Assembly (NCBI GenBank): GCA_963575745.1
Contig: CAUYUJ010016371.1
Coordinates: forward strand, 765,726-829,725
Direction of reading: 5' to 3'
DNA from: Prorocentrum cordatum
Taxonomy: Eukaryota > Sar > Dinophyceae > Prorocentrales > Prorocentraceae
Length of the DNA: 64,000 nucleotides
A program made the position numbers and the translations under genes. The number at the start of each line of letters is the position of its first letter. Within the stretch, counting starts at the first letter, position 1. Positions 1 through 12,600 of the stretch are shown one piece after another. The notes beneath the pieces are model-generated. The model was not told where the DNA came from. It made no database searches and was given only the letters and a program-made list of their open reading frames with translations.

Positions 1-2600
1 GCAATACAACCTGTCCATCCAAGAACTCCTCTCTCATCACTCCCTGCCGCTTTTCTTCGCCCCTGCCCTTCCTCGGAGAATGGAGGGGGGGGCTGATCTG
101 AACACGTGTGCGCTGCGCCCCGCCCTCGGTGGTCAATCGGTGTGGTACCACGCATGGCATCTTCGTAGCGGACATGCGCGTGATTGCCACATGGCCAAAC
201 AAACCGCTGCATCAACGGGCTTGCAACATGAGCCACGGCTGACACCCAGTGAGACCAGGCCACGACATCCCACGAACTCTCTGAGCGTCTAGTGGCCTAG
301 AGCTCTTCCCAAAACTTCTCCACACCAGATCTCCCCACGCCTGACCCCCTCTGTGGGGTCCAGACTGCGGTGTGTCGTACCGTTGCGGGTCATACAGGCT
401 GTCGTCACGGCAGCCGCAGTCGCCGACAAGCAGAATCACTGGCATCAGCCAAGCGAGGGCCCCAGACCCATGCAGTTGCGCGTGACGCAGGGGGTGGTCC
501 CTCCTGGAGGCGGGTGCACGTCCCAGCATGGGCAGCATGGGCAGCCCCCTTCCATGGGGCGCAAAGTCGCGCCCACGAGTGGCGGGGAAGGGCATGGCGA
601 GCTCTCACCCACTGGAGCCGCATGTGGAATCACCCCAGGGGGGCGCAGTCGGCGCGAGAGGCGCCAGGCAGGGCGGGCCACGAGCGCAGAGGCCCAACTA
701 CCGCTGGCGCCTCAGCTGGAGCTCCCCACGGGGCTTTCTTGTGGACTCGTCGTGGACTCTTCGTGGACTTCCACTCCGCTGTGCACCTCCGACATGCGCG
801 CACGAGAACTTCACGTCCTGAGCGCAGCCTCCGCCTCGCTCGCGCCTCCCTCCTCTCCGTCCTCTTCCTCCGTGCCCGATTCGCTCGCCGCGGCATCCCA
901 ACGCCTTGCTTGACCGCGACGGGTCCGCTCCGAAGCCGCCGACTAAAGAGTGTCGAGTGGGCGCGCATGGTTCCTCAGTGGCAGCATCGGAGCAAACCAG
1001 CAGAGGACGGGCACGAAACACAAAACGCGCGTAACCACGCACAGATGCAACACCGTCTACTCGCAACAAAACTAGTCTGCGCACGCGTCATTCGAACGGA
1101 TCGTCGGGGCAAGATGCCATGCACCGTCATCGCAGCCAAACTCCCGTCCAAACCTAGACGTAATTTAGTAGGGGGAGGGTGGAGGAGCTAACGTTCATAA
1201 AACAATGACCACATTTTCTCTTCCTGAACCTGCGCATCCTCTTCGATTTCTGTTCAAACAGATCCTGCAGCGCTGCCGCACATTGTCCTGCACATGTGGC
1301 TCGCCTCTCGGTACATAGCAGCACGAGGGCGGCATCGGGGTACCAGAATGCACCACCGCTGTCGAATCGGGGCACGTGAACATAAAGGTACCTGCGGTCA
1401 TGGCGCTCTACAACCAAATTTCGCTTGACCTCTGCAGCTCTCGTCGGAAGCCTTGCACTGCATTTTTGCACCTTCCACACATCTGTCTATCGTCCTGCTC
1501 TCCTCCCCCGTTCCCATCGGCCACACGAATGAACTCCCAATCCATCGCGTCACAACGGCAAACCGTGCTTTACACCAAAAGCGTATCTGGGACGTCACCT
1601 CCCGGACTAAATTTGGAACGGTTTCCGAGACTGGTTTTACTACCACGCACGTACGCGAACGTTACCCCGATCCTCGATCCATGTCCGAGCGGGGAAAAGA
1701 CTGGGGCGGACGGAAAAGGGGTAACCAACGGGGGATCAACGAACCACCTGCGCGTAGCTCGGTTTCAACACTTCCTGGTGCCGGAAGCGCATCCGTCCGC
1801 CGAGGAAGGTGCCCCCCCCACGGCCGGGTCAAAGACGGCAGCGCGCTGCAGTTTTCGTGGGCATGGAGCGTTCGGCTGACATTCGTACCCGAACAGCCAA
1901 GTTGACGAACGCACGCAGTATTTTGGGCGCCCGAAATGGGCACGGACAACATGAACGTTTTACGTCGCAGCACGGCAAAGGCGATCCGCACGGGCGCTCG
2001 AATTGTCGGGGACATGCGACTGACTAACTGTCCTGCTGCAAGAGAGGGTGCACGGGGGAGAAACGGCCGCAGAGGACGGGAGGGAGGAGGAAGGCACTCA
2101 TGGGCGAAAGCGTTTCAAGATGAGCGCAGTGGACGCTGGACGGCACCACGGTCACGTCCAAGGACTGAAGCCAGGGCTGCAAGCGCTGGAAGCGTGAAGA
2201 ACAATGTCAACGAATTACACCTAGAAGAGAAAACCCAAATGGGTGCAGGAGCCGGAGCATCCATTTGTCCGTCACGTTGCCGGGAACGTCAGCCTTTGCT
2301 GCAAGCGGCCAACGCCAGCTGGATGCGGCAACAAAGCCGCGCGGGGCTGCGCCGAAGCACGTGCGCTGCAGACACATGCTGTCTGTGACCTGCCACCAGG
2401 ATGCTGACGACTGCCGAGGCGGTGCCAGCAGAGGCTGGGAGCGCCCGCTGGGGGCGCTCGGTGGCAGCGGCCCAGGAGGCGCCATGGCGGCGCGAGAGGG
2501 GGGTGGCAGGAAGGGGGCGGAGTACAAGAGAGGGACGAGAAGCGCCCCGCCTGGCCGGCGCACGCATCACAGCCAGGCGGGGCGGGCAGCAAGGCACGGC
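1..2600. other. GC-rich unique DNA, no gene recognised
   Basis: Both strands contain overlapping open frames, but none shows a recognisable domain and all have the Arg/Ala/Pro-rich composition expected of chance frames in GC-rich DNA. No tandem repeat or RNA gene was seen. Confidence 0.5.
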
Positions 2601-2608
2601 AGGAGGTC

Positions 2609-4067
2609 TCAGCGGCGACCCCCCCGGGGCCCCAACAGAGGTTGACAGTCTGTTGCCACTTGTCCAGGAGCGCTCCCTCGGGGTCTGTTCTGAGCAGGCC
2701 GTGTGTGACGACGCGCACCCGCATGAGTCCACGCGTCGTACGGTCGATGGTCTCCGCCAGTACTTCTAGCCGTGCAAGCCGTGTGGCGGGCCAGCTCAGC
2801 GTCCTGCAAGTGCGCGAGGAACGCTTCGTCATCCATGTGCTGTGAGGCGGGGGAGACATCACTGACTACGCTAAATCGCCGCCCTGTACAGGTCGTGCAC
2901 CTCCGATGCGCGGCATCGCACTCGTTCTCCCCAGCGAGCGAAGAGAGAATGCATGCCGTGGCTAATTAATGCTGCCCTGTGCGAGGTCGAATCGATCTAG
3001 CAGCTACAACATGCCAGCCAGGGCCGCTCCAGAGCCGGCTTCGGCTTCTTCATCATGGGCGAAGTGATAGCGGCCCAACCGATTTCAGGGGCAAAAGGCG
3101 CCCGCATCGGCAGGGCGGAGGGGGGCGACCCGCTGGTTGTCGCCACCGGGGCCTCTGCTGCAATGGCGGCGAAGGCTACTGTGCTGGCGCCCAGGGAAGC
3201 CCGCGGCAGTAGCAACCGCAACCGGGTCGTCGGCCACGTCCTGCAACAGGCTCACACACTCCTCCTGGCCTTCCACTCCATCCTCCACGCCCATTGGAGC
3301 GGCGCCGCGGCGCCGTGGCGGTGAGGCAGCATGGCGGCTCGATCCACCCTGCTGCGTAGGCCGCACAGCGCGAGACGCGCGCTCGGCGGCTCCACGGGTG
3401 TAAACAGACAGCAGGAAGGCCCGTGCTGCCGCGAGCTGTTGTCCCCGCTCTCTGGTGACCTCCCGGCGCTGGCGCGCATGCATTCACCACGCCACTTGCA
3501 GCTTCACGAGCCCTGTGGCCGCTCTGCCCGCCAAGTCACCGTCGAGAGAGCACCCGAAGCAGGGAGGGCCTATTGCCGAACCAGGGCCAGGCGCACCCAG
3601 AGGCCCGCCAGGGGGGGCGACACCCGGCCCTGGCGGAGAGGTAGGAGACCAAGCCTCGGACCACAAGTCCAGCTCCCCCGAGGCGCTTGGAGCTGGTGCC
3701 GCGCTGCTGCCAACCAGGTCCTGCAGAAAGTGCCGCAGCCTGTCCAGCGCCTTGAGGCGGCGAAACAGGGGCCGTGGTCCGACGCGCCGTCTCGGCGCGC
3801 TGCCGAGCGCGGCGGCAAGCCCAAGGCCGCAGCGCCAGGAGAGATGGCCCGTTGGGCTCGCCGCCGCCAGTCATGGCAGGCCGCGCGCCCTGCACCACTG
3901 GACGGTGGGCCACGCGCGCTTCGCTCCGCCGCTGGCTGGCGCGTGCTGCCCTTCCCAGCTGGCTTGAGCCAGAGCGGCTTGACCAGAAGGGTACGGACGA
4001 TGCCCAACGCTAAGTGCTGCTCAAGACCGACGGCGGCAACCGTTGGGCAGGCGACCCGCTGTCTCAA
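2609..4067 (-). pseudogene. possible decayed coding stretch of unknown function
   Basis: Reading the minus strand, several stretches look more protein-like than their surroundings but lie in different frames. Near 3750-3650 there is a Leu/Arg-rich amphipathic segment (PLFRRLKALDRLRHFLQDL) followed by a Ser/Pro-rich linker. Near 2836-2770 there is MDDEAFLAHLQDAELARHTA, and the adjoining frame then carries LEVLAETIDRTTRGLMRV and a Trp/Gln-containing stretch. Either small indels broke one gene or these are exon pieces. I do not recognise the family. It could be an ORF1-type retroelement protein, a host gene, or chance frames in GC-rich DNA. No start codon or splice sites could be assigned with confidence. 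Confidence 0.25.
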
Positions 4068-4144
4068 ATGGACAGCATCCGCGGCGATACAGACAGCGAG
4101 ACCTGTTCAAAATGATCAGGACATGGTGTCGGTCTTCGTGCGGG

Positions 4145-4324
4145 AGGTTCGCGTCGTGCTGACTTCGGCGTTGGTTTCTAACACCGCGGCGATCGTTCAA
4201 CCTTGAACGATCGGTCGTCTCCGAAACGTAAAATCGTTTAGTATCGACCGACTTTGAATCGCAAGCTGCGTTCAACATCGAACGCTGGCGGCGGGGTCGC
4301 CGCCGGTCGACACGACGCGAACCT
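4145..4324 (+). mobile_element. MITE-like element, copy 1 (180 bp)
   Basis: The element starts AGGTTCGCGTCGTGCTGAC and its far end, read on the other strand, is AGGTTCGCGTCGTGTCGAC, giving 19-bp terminal inverted repeats with two mismatches. Inside, at about 4190-4213, CGATCGTTCAA and TTGAACGATCG form 11-bp arms around CC. A clearly homologous full copy lies at 29172-29359 and a partial one at 61515-61648. There is no coding capacity, as expected for a non-autonomous DNA element. No target-site duplication could be identified. Confidence 0.7.
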
Positions 4325-5160
4325 ACTGTGCCCATTCATCACGTACCCATTTCGATCGCACCCGGAGGTGACAGCGCAGCGGCGGCGGTCCGGAGTGATC
4401 TGGGCGATCGGGGGGCACCTCACGGCGAGCACCTGCCACCTGCGGGCTGCGGGCGAGGGCGCCGGAGGTGGGCGACGAACTGAAGGTGGTCTTACGCACG
4501 ATGACGTAGCAACCTTACGCGGTGGCTTACGCGGGTCGCCAGAGCGGCACGCTACATTGGGAACGAGGGCGCTTGCGCGAGCTGACGCGGGCAACTTGTG
4601 CGCGAAAGTCGACGCAACCGATGCCGTTTTTCTGCGTCGCTCAGGTGAGCGACAGAGCGGAGGGAAGTTGAGGCGGAGCAGCAACCCCGCCACATGTTCT
4701 AGGCTCGGCGTTCGTTACCCCCCCTGGGGGACCCATCGCATCGACGAACTCGGCACCCCTCGAGCAATGTCGAAACAAATGGATACATAGCTCACCCAGC
4801 TGTGGCTGGTCCGGGAGAGCAGCTTTGTTCTGGGAGCTAGCCTTGCCATAATGTCAGCTGCGCAAGAACTGCGCTATGATGCGAGAGCCACCAACCACAT
4901 CGCTGATATCCACCATCGTTCTGCAATGCATGTCCACATCATTGGAGAGGGACTTCCAGTCAGAACTTGTTGTCAACTTGGGGTGGACACCCTCGGACTG
5001 ACACTGGGACCAAAATGGGTCGCGACCGTAGCAGCAGCAGAGAACACATTCAGGGCGATGATTCCGACGATCGGGATCGTCTGATCACGGACACCCCCCT
5101 GGACCAAGGGCCCCCCGACCAAACCCAGAACGAGATCACGATAGCTGATGCTAAGCGCAA
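4325..5160. other. unique DNA, no gene recognised
   Basis: No domain seen. A plus-strand stretch from 5015 (starting MGRDRSSSREHIQGDDSDD) is hydrophilic and protein-like and runs into the TCC repeat at 5161, but there is nothing to confirm it as an exon. At 4718-4742 a short motif (TACCCCCCCTGGGGGACCCATC) recurs near 7318. Confidence 0.35.
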
Positions 5161-5203
5161 CTCCTCTTCCTCCTCTTCCTCCTCCTCCTCCTCCTCCTCC
5201 TCG
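5161..5203 (+). repeat. TCC trinucleotide microsatellite
   Basis: Imperfect TCC/TCT units. Translates as poly-Ser or poly-Glu depending on frame and strand; this is a product of the repeat, not a gene. Confidence 0.9.
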
Positions 5204-5579
5204 TACTCCATCATTTCCTTGTGGACAACTCCTCCATGTCGCACCCCCAGACGTGTCGGTAGGGTGGGCCAGGCGTTTCACCTGAGAATCCCCACCATGT
5301 ATTCCCATAAAGCTTGACTTTCGCGACATTTACAATTTGGAGGGTGCTTCGTTTTCGACATGTGGCTCTCGCCTTAGCACCGCGCTCATTGATCTGACGG
5401 TTACAATTTTGGAGCACAACTCCTTTTCATTAAGGAACTCTCGCTTGACATCTCCTGAACTTTCAATTCCACGTGCTTCGACATATGTACCAACTCAACG
5501 AGTAGAAGCCAGTACATGTTCAGAATGAAGCTCTCGCTCGATGCGACCTCGAAGTATATGGCTAGAAGCGTAACCTTGT

Positions 5580-5768
5580 ACCACAAAGGCACGGATGGGG
5601 GGCGGTCCTTTTTCAAAGCGGGGGTCTCGCGTCCCCCTCTCGATTCCACCGCGTCTCTGGACGCCCACGGATCGTGCGCCTCATAGTCGGCCGGCGGTGG
5701 CCGTGCGGAGCGTCGCCTCACGACAAAGAAGATGAGCCCCGCCAACATCATGAGGGGCGCGACCTGCA
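5580..5768 (-). CDS. candidate exon: transmembrane segment plus basic tail
   Basis: Read on the minus strand, a pyrimidine-rich TCTGCAG just before 5768 could be a splice acceptor. It is followed by a hydrophobic run (VAPLMMLAGLIFFVV) and then RRRSARPP and a hydrophilic region with DYEAHDPWASRD. Before about 5580 there is AAG followed by GTTACG, which could be a donor. The order of one membrane span and then a positive tail is typical of a single-pass membrane protein. No family is recognised, and no other exon of the same gene can be linked. Isolated hydrophobic frames also occur by chance, so this is a weak call. Confidence 0.25.
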
Positions 5769-6470
5769 GACCAAGGGAAGACGAGGCGGGAGGAAGGGTG
5801 TTAGCATACCCCAGTCTGAGTATGGGTCAGGGGATGATCGAAACAAGTAGACAAGTGGATAAGAGAATATGAAGATGAGGATGACCAGGAGGTCGAGGGT
5901 CAGGATGAGGAGGCAGGAGGGATGACAAGGCAGGATGCAGGCCGTGGATGATGTTATCGGAGAAAAGATGACGATGAAAAAGAAATCCGTCGACCCTGTT
6001 GGCGTGTGACAGGGGCTGTTCCGTCGCCATCGCCGTCGCTGCCGCCGTCGCGTCGCCGCCGCCATCACGGCCCCTCCTTCCCCTAAGTCCGTCGTCGCGC
6101 CCCCCTTTCCTTGAACCCTCGTCCTCAAGCATGCCAGCCAAAGCGAAATACACCAGCCCATCCACAGCGAAATTAAGCAACGTTGTCACTGAGTCAAATG
6201 GAAGCCCTTTTCCTTTGATCCCTTCCACGCGGAGGGGGGGGGTCCCAAAGGGGGGCTCGGTCCGGGGGGGGGGGGGGCATGGTCGGCGGCACCGGCCGTG
6301 AGGCCTTAGCAATAGGGATGAGGACGTATTGTTGAAGGATGGAGGTAGGCCGGGGAGAATGATAACCGATTGCGATGCCAGTCAATGCGCTGGCGGGGTG
6401 GACGAGGCGGAAACAGAAACAAAGGAGGATAACAAGGAAGAAAACGAGGGACGAGAAAGTGATGAGGAAG
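5769..6470. other. no gene recognised
   Basis: Contains GAGGATCAGGA-type purine-rich sequence (5830-5940) and a G-run near 6261-6280. No domain seen. Confidence 0.4.
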
Positions 6471-6580
6471 AGGGAGGACGAGGAGGAGGATGAGGAGGAG
6501 GAGGAGAAGGAGGAGGAGAAGGAGGAGGAGGAGGAGGAGGAGGGGGAGGAGGAGGAGGAGGAGGAGGAGGAGGAGGAGGA
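6471..6580 (+). repeat. GGA trinucleotide microsatellite
   Basis: About 110 bp of near-perfect GGA units with occasional GAA and GGG variants. Open in several frames because the unit has no stop. Confidence 0.92.
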
Positions 6581-6989
6581 AAGAGGTTTATGGGAGGACC
6601 TGTGCACGTGGTTGACGGAAGGGAGAGGAGGTGAGGAGTGAAGAGATGGACGCGGGAAGGAGGGAGGGATGGAGGAGAGAGCAAACGATGAGGGAGGCGG
6701 AGGGAGGAGCAGCACCAGGGGGAAAGGAACAAGTAAACATGAGGAAAACCACACTTTCAAACATTTCCGATAGCATTCTTGCCGCCACAGGCGCGAGGGT
6801 TCCGACTTGAACTGTGGCTGGCAATCAAGCGGGAGATTCATGACGAATCTTCACGGCCAAGCTTCCATCGGAACCCACCGACAGTGGGACAAGCATCAGG
6901 GCAGCTGCCCGACGTCAAGTTCGGGGAGAAGAGCCTTGTAGCAACGCTTGGTCGGCCGAGGGGGCTGGGGGATCCGCGCCAGGAGCCGC

Positions 6990-7215
6990 TGCGGTAACTA
7001 GGTGTATCCAGGTGTATATACGTGGATATATAAATATGGATACGCACACACACATATATATGTGTATATATGGTCATTGAAATGCTTGCGAGCGTCGATT
7101 ACTATGCATCTATATGTTTGTACACGTGTATGCATACACTACATAAGAATACATGAACAGACCGTCGTGATAATGATCCTCTAAATACATATATATATAT
7201 ATGTATACGTACGCA
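6990..7215. repeat. TA/CA-rich low-complexity region
   Basis: Blocks of alternating TATA, CACACA and a TA run around 7188-7202. This AT-rich island in GC-rich DNA holds no gene. Confidence 0.8.
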
Positions 7216-7317
7216 GGCGTGCCCATCTGTAACACATAAGGGGGATCACATCGATGCAGAATTAGAGATAGAGAAGCACATATACCGACCAGCGGTAACT
7301 GGGGGAGCTGTGGTCGT

Positions 7318-7447
7318 TACCCCCTGGGGTACCCATCAGATCCAAGATTTGCTTTCCTGGCGCCCCCGCTCTCTCGATGCGCGCGACCAGCGCGTCGGCC
7401 ATCGCACCGGGGGTCGTTGTGCACGCAACGAGTGGGACATTTTGAAC
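7318..7447 (-). CDS. candidate short exon, unknown function
   Basis: The minus strand reads as a coherent stretch including MADALVARIERAGAPGKQI and then LDLMGTPGG, with GC-rich third positions. It is preceded by a GGTTCAG that could be an acceptor and followed by a possible donor (GGTAACG). A similar ending (FVDAMGPPGG followed by GTAACG) occurs on the same strand near 4718-4750. I do not recognise a family. It could be a repeated exon or only a short dispersed repeat. Confidence 0.22.
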
Positions 7448-8324
7448 TGAACCATCGCGCGGTTTGTTGGGCGCGGCTCGCACAAACTGACAGACATTGT
7501 TTGCTCAGCTGCGTCGCGCATGCCGCGCCAAACGAGCGCCCCCCCACAGCGCTATCGGCGCGCACGTGCCAGTGTCAAACGGCAGTTCGCTCGCGATTCC
7601 GAGTGGCGCGGGCGATCGCCTGAACTTAACTGCCATCGGCTTCGCAAGCTCGGTTCACCGTGCGCTCCAGTCCGCGCAATGCCGCCCCGATTCGTAGCGC
7701 ATGGATGCGGAGCGCTGCCGCTAGGTTCGCCAGGGCCTGCAGCCGCGAAATTAGAAACGCGTTTCGCGGGAACTTGGTTACAGAAGTCGGCAACTCATCG
7801 GAAACATTTCTCGGCGCGTTCTATGCTTGCGAAGTTCGTGCGCGCGGGAATTCCCGATCGGTGACTCGCGCACTGCCAAGGCAACGCCAGATGAATATGC
7901 GCCTCTGTGCTGCGCGGAGGCGCGCCCGCTGGGCTGCGCGGGCGCGATCAGGGAGAGTGTTGAACGCGCTGTGGGCGTAGGAACTCGCGGTGGCTGGCGT
8001 CGAAGCGGGCGGCGATCGTTCTGCCTGTTTCTCCGCCTTCGGGCAGCGTCTCCCGTCGGCCAGGGGCCTCCGTGTATGACGGCCAGAAGTTGGGGGCGTG
8101 TAGGCCGCCAAACGGAGCGAGGAACGGGGGCGCCCCGGCCCGTTGCCACCGGGCGGCGGGCATCGGCGTAGGACGCGGCCCGGTCAGCGGCGCCAGGGCT
8201 TTCGGGCCCCCGCAGGACAGGGCGCCGCCATGGGGGGGGGGAATAATTCGGGGGCGGGCACGGGTTCCAAAGGACTCCAACAATATCCGCGCAAGCTTAT
8301 TGCAGGCACCGCCGCGGTAGCCTT
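7448..8324. other. no gene recognised
   Basis: GC-rich unique DNA. Frames are Arg/Ala-rich on both strands with no motif. Confidence 0.4.
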
Positions 8325-8493
8325 ACCTAGTAGTGTTCCCCTTGAACGATGCGGCCCCCCGTCTTCGCGACAAGGCCGCAGAGGAGGAACCAGTTTTGAC
8401 GCGCCCAGAAGTGTTCCTCTAGGGGGCGAAAAAAACATACCTAGTAGTGTTCCTCTAGCGGACGAAGAAAGCTCACCTAGTAGCGTTCCGCTA
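8325..8493 (+). repeat. short repeat ACCTAGTAGTGTTCC, four copies
   Basis: Copies near 8325, 8403, 8439 and 8475; the last three are spaced 36 bp. Reads as repeated SSVPL on the plus strand or RGTLLG on the minus strand. Confidence 0.7.
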
Positions 8494-9575
8494 ATGGGAA
8501 AAAAACTGCCACTTTGGAAGCCCCCCGGGGGAGGCGCAAGCCACTTTGGCGGAGGAAAAAGAATCGACGCGCAAGGGTTGCGCGGGAAATGTCGGACGGC
8601 CGAGCGCCGCCCCCTGGCCCCCCCATCCTCGCGTGCCGTCACTGCGGAGGACCAGCGCGCCCTGCGGTCCCGCGAGGGCGTGTCTGGCATGCCCGTTCCT
8701 CCTCCTCCTCCTCCTCCCGCTCCTCCTTCACATTTCTTGCGCCCCGCTCTCCCCCTCTCCGCGTCGCGTCGCTGTCCTTTCCTCGTACCCCTCCTCCACG
8801 CCTGCCTTGCATTCTCGCTGTCGTCGTCTTGGTCAGGGTTGGAAAGGGGAAGGTTCGCAGCGCCGCGCACGCTCGTTCCGAATATTTGCAGCGGTTTCGC
8901 GCCGACGGCCGGTTGCTGGCGGCCGCCCCTGCCCTTTGATTTTCGAAGGCCCCCGCGTCCCGGTTCAGATCATATCGCATGACGTTCAAGCGCTGTCGGG
9001 GCGGCGCCCCCTCGGACGCGCATTGGCGCTGCCTCCCTGCTGCGCGCTGCGCGGTGGGCTCGGTTTGTTTCGATCGTTGTTGCGAGGCGCGGGTCTGTGG
9101 AACATTTTCCTTAGTTTGTCGACGCGCCGCCGCTTATCGTCGCGCGTCAAGCTGTCGCATGTCAAGCGATTGCGTTGTTTCGCACCCGATTGCCCCCATG
9201 CCTGCGCGCCGTCCTCATGGAAGCGCTTGGCCGGCTCAGCCAAAGGAGCAGGATGCATGTTGTGCCGGTGTCCTGACATCGGGGTGCTGTGGGCTTCACG
9301 CTCATGTTTGTTTGGCATGCCTGTCGCGGTTGTGGCGTTAGCTTGAGACGGCCGCCCCAGCGCCGGGTCGAGTGGGATTTCTGGCCCCGTCCAGCGAGGG
9401 GTTTCGCGCCGCCTTCAGGGCTGATTCCAAGGCCGTCGCCGCTACCCTACAGCATCACAACAGCACGGAGCATCACGTGCAACTGCTTGAAATTACATAA
9501 AAAAGGAGGAATCTCATTTAGGAGGGCGCCCCCCAGCTCCCCCAGACCCGTGCTCCCCCAGAAATGGCTGGTCTG
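8494..9575. other. no gene recognised
   Basis: Includes a small TCC run at 8698-8735. Long frames here have no recognisable domain. Confidence 0.4.
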
Positions 9576-9600
9576 CTATATATATATATATATATATATA
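9576..9600 (+). repeat. TA dinucleotide run
   Basis: A TA run of about 25 bp directly to the left of the satellite array that begins near 9605. Confidence 0.9.
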
Positions 9601-12600
9601 CATACATTGATGACTCTCGTTCGTTTCTCAACGCGACCGCCAGGGGGGATCCGGTGCCGCGCGCTGCCGGCCAGCGTGGCAGACGGTAGCGATGGCTTGG
9701 CTCATGGAGTCATGTCCCAACCTGCGCGCCGCGCGCCGCTGACCATATGCTCGGCGACGCCGAGGGCCGCAGCGCGCTGGCATGCAAGGCCGCGGGAAAC
9801 CCAGCTAGCCTGCGCCGTTCAAGCTGCTTGGGGCCACGCCGCCAGAGACGGGCCCGACGAACGGTCTGCTTGGGGCCGCCCCCCGACTCGCGAGCCGCCG
9901 CTCGCTAGCGCCCCCATAAGCGAACTTGGGAAGCATTCGGGAAAATGCGATCACATTGTGGACACGGGGGTCCATCCGCTACCATGCGGCGGATTGGTGG
10001 AATTTACCATCTCCTTCATTGGCCGTGGGCTGGCACCAGTGTCGAGGAATGCTGCATGATTGCGGCGGGCGCTGCTGTGCTGCTCAACGCTCCGCCCATA
10101 CCCCCAGCTGAAGCTATGATACCATGGATGACGCTCGTTCGTCTTTCAGCGCGCTCACCAGGGAGGATTTGGTGCCGCGCGCTGCCGGCCAGCGTGGCAG
10201 ACGGTAGCGATGGCTTGGCTCGCGGAGTCATGTCCCGACCTGCGCGCCGCGCGCCGCTTTGCCTTGTGCTCGGCGACGCCGAGGGCCGCAGCGCGGTGGC
10301 TCGCACGAAGGCCGCGGGGGACTCAGCTAGCCTGTGCTGGTCGGGCTGCTTGGGGCCACACCGCCAGAGAGGGGCCCAACGAACCTGTGCTGTTCGGTCT
10401 GCTTGGGGCCGCCCCGCCGACTCGCGAGTCGCCACTCGCTAGCTGCCCCGTGGGCAGACTTGGAAAATCAGATGGGGAATCAACATTTGGACGCGGGAGT
10501 CCATCCGCTATCATGCGGCGGATTGGTGGAATTTACCATCTCCTCTATTGGCCGTGGGCTGGCACCAGTGTCGAGAAATGCTGCATGATTGTGGCGGGCG
10601 CTGCTATGCGGCTCTACGCTCCATCCATGCCCCCAGCTGAAGCTATGATACCATGGGTGACGCTCGTTCGTCTTTCAGCGCACCCGCCATGGAAGATTTG
10701 ATGCCACGCGCTGCCGGCCAGCGTGGCAGACGGTGGCGATGACTTGGCTCGCGGAGTCGTGCCACAACCTGCGCGCCGCCCGCCGCTGGCCTTATGCTCG
10801 GCGACGCCGAGGGCCGCAGCGTGCTGGCGCGCAAGAAGGCCGCGGGGGACTCAGCTAGCCTGCGCGGTTCAAGCTGCTTGGGGCCACACCGCCAGAGAGG
10901 GGCCCAGCGAACCTGTGCTGTTCGGTCTGCTTGGGGCCGCCCCGCCGACTCGGGAATCGCCACTCGCTAGCGCCCCCACGGGCAGACTTGGACATCATTC
11001 GGGAAAGTGAAATCAAATTGTGGACATGGGGGTCCATCCGCTACCATGCGGCGGATTGGTGGAATTTACCATCTCCTTCATTGGCCGTGGGCTGGCACCA
11101 GTGTCGAGAAATGCTGCGTGATTGCGGCGGGCGCTGCTATGCTGCTCGACGATCCATCAATACCCCCAGCTGAAGCTACGACACCATGGATGACGCTCGT
11201 TCGTCTTTCAGCGCACTCGCCAGGAGGGATTCGGTGCCGCGCGCTGCGGGCCAGCGTGGCAGACGGTAGCGATGGCTTGGCTCGCGGAGTCACGTCCCGA
11301 CCTGCGCGCCGCGCGCCACTTTTCCTTATGCTCGGCGGCGCCGAGGGCCGCAGCGAGCTGGCATGCAAGAAGGCCGCCGGGGACTTAGCTAGCCTGTGCT
11401 GGTCAGGCTGCTTGGGGCCGCACCGCCAGAGAGGGGCCCAGCGAACCTGTGCTGTTCGGTCTGCTTGGAGCCACCCCGCTGACTCGCGAGTCGCCGCTCG
11501 CTAGCTGCCCCGTGGGCAGACTTGGAAAATCAGATCGGGAATCAACATTTGGCCACGGAGGTCCATCCGCTATCATGCGGCGGATTGGTGGAATTTACCA
11601 TCTCCTCCATTGGCCGTGGGCTGGCATCAGGGTCGAGAAATGCTGCATGATTGCGGCGGGCGCTGCAATGCTGCTCTACGCTCCATCCATGCCCCCAACT
11701 GAAGCTATGATACCATGGGTGACGCTCGTTCGTTCTTTCAACGCACCCGCCAGGGAGGATCCGGTGCCACGCGCTGCCGGCCAGCGTGGCAGACGGTAGC
11801 GATGGCTTGGCTCGCGGAGTCATGTCCCGACCTGCACGCCGCGCGCCGCTGGCCGCATGCTTGGCGACGCCGAGGGCCGCAGCGTGCTGGCGCGCAAGAA
11901 GGCCGCGGGGGACTCAGTTAGCCTGCGCTGTTCAAGCTGCTTGGGGCCACGCCGCCAGAGAGGGGCCCAGCGAGCCTGTGCTGTTCGGTCTGCTTGGGGC
12001 CGCCCCGCCGACTCGCGGGTCGCCACTCGCCAGCTTCCCCACGGGCGGATTTGGAAAATCATGTGGGAAAATGAAATCAAATTTTGGACACGGAGGTCCA
12101 TCCGCTATCATGCGGGGGATTGGTGGAATTTGCCGTGTCCTCCATTGCCCGTGGGGTGGCACCAGTGTCGAGAAATGCTGCATGATTGCGGCGGGCGCTG
12201 CTATGCTGCTCTACGCACCATCCATGCCCCCAGCTGAAGCTATGATACCATGGATGACGCTCGTTCTTTTTTCAACGCACACGCCAAGGAGGATTCGGTG
12301 CTCTGCCGGCCAGTGTGGCAGACGGTAGCGATGGCTTGGTTCGCGGATTCATGTCCCAACCTGCATGTCGCACGCCGCTGGCCTTATGCTCGGCGGCGCC
12401 GAGGGCCGCAGCGCGCTGGCGCGCAAGAAGGCCGCGGGGAACTCAGCTAGCCTGTGCCGCGCAGGCTGCTTGGGCCCACCCCGCCAGAGAGGGGCCCAGC
12501 GAACCTGTGCTGTTCGATCTGCTTGGGGCCGCCCCGCCGACTCGCGAGTCGCCACTCGCTAGCTGCCCCATGGGCAGACTTGGAAAATCATTCGGCGAAA

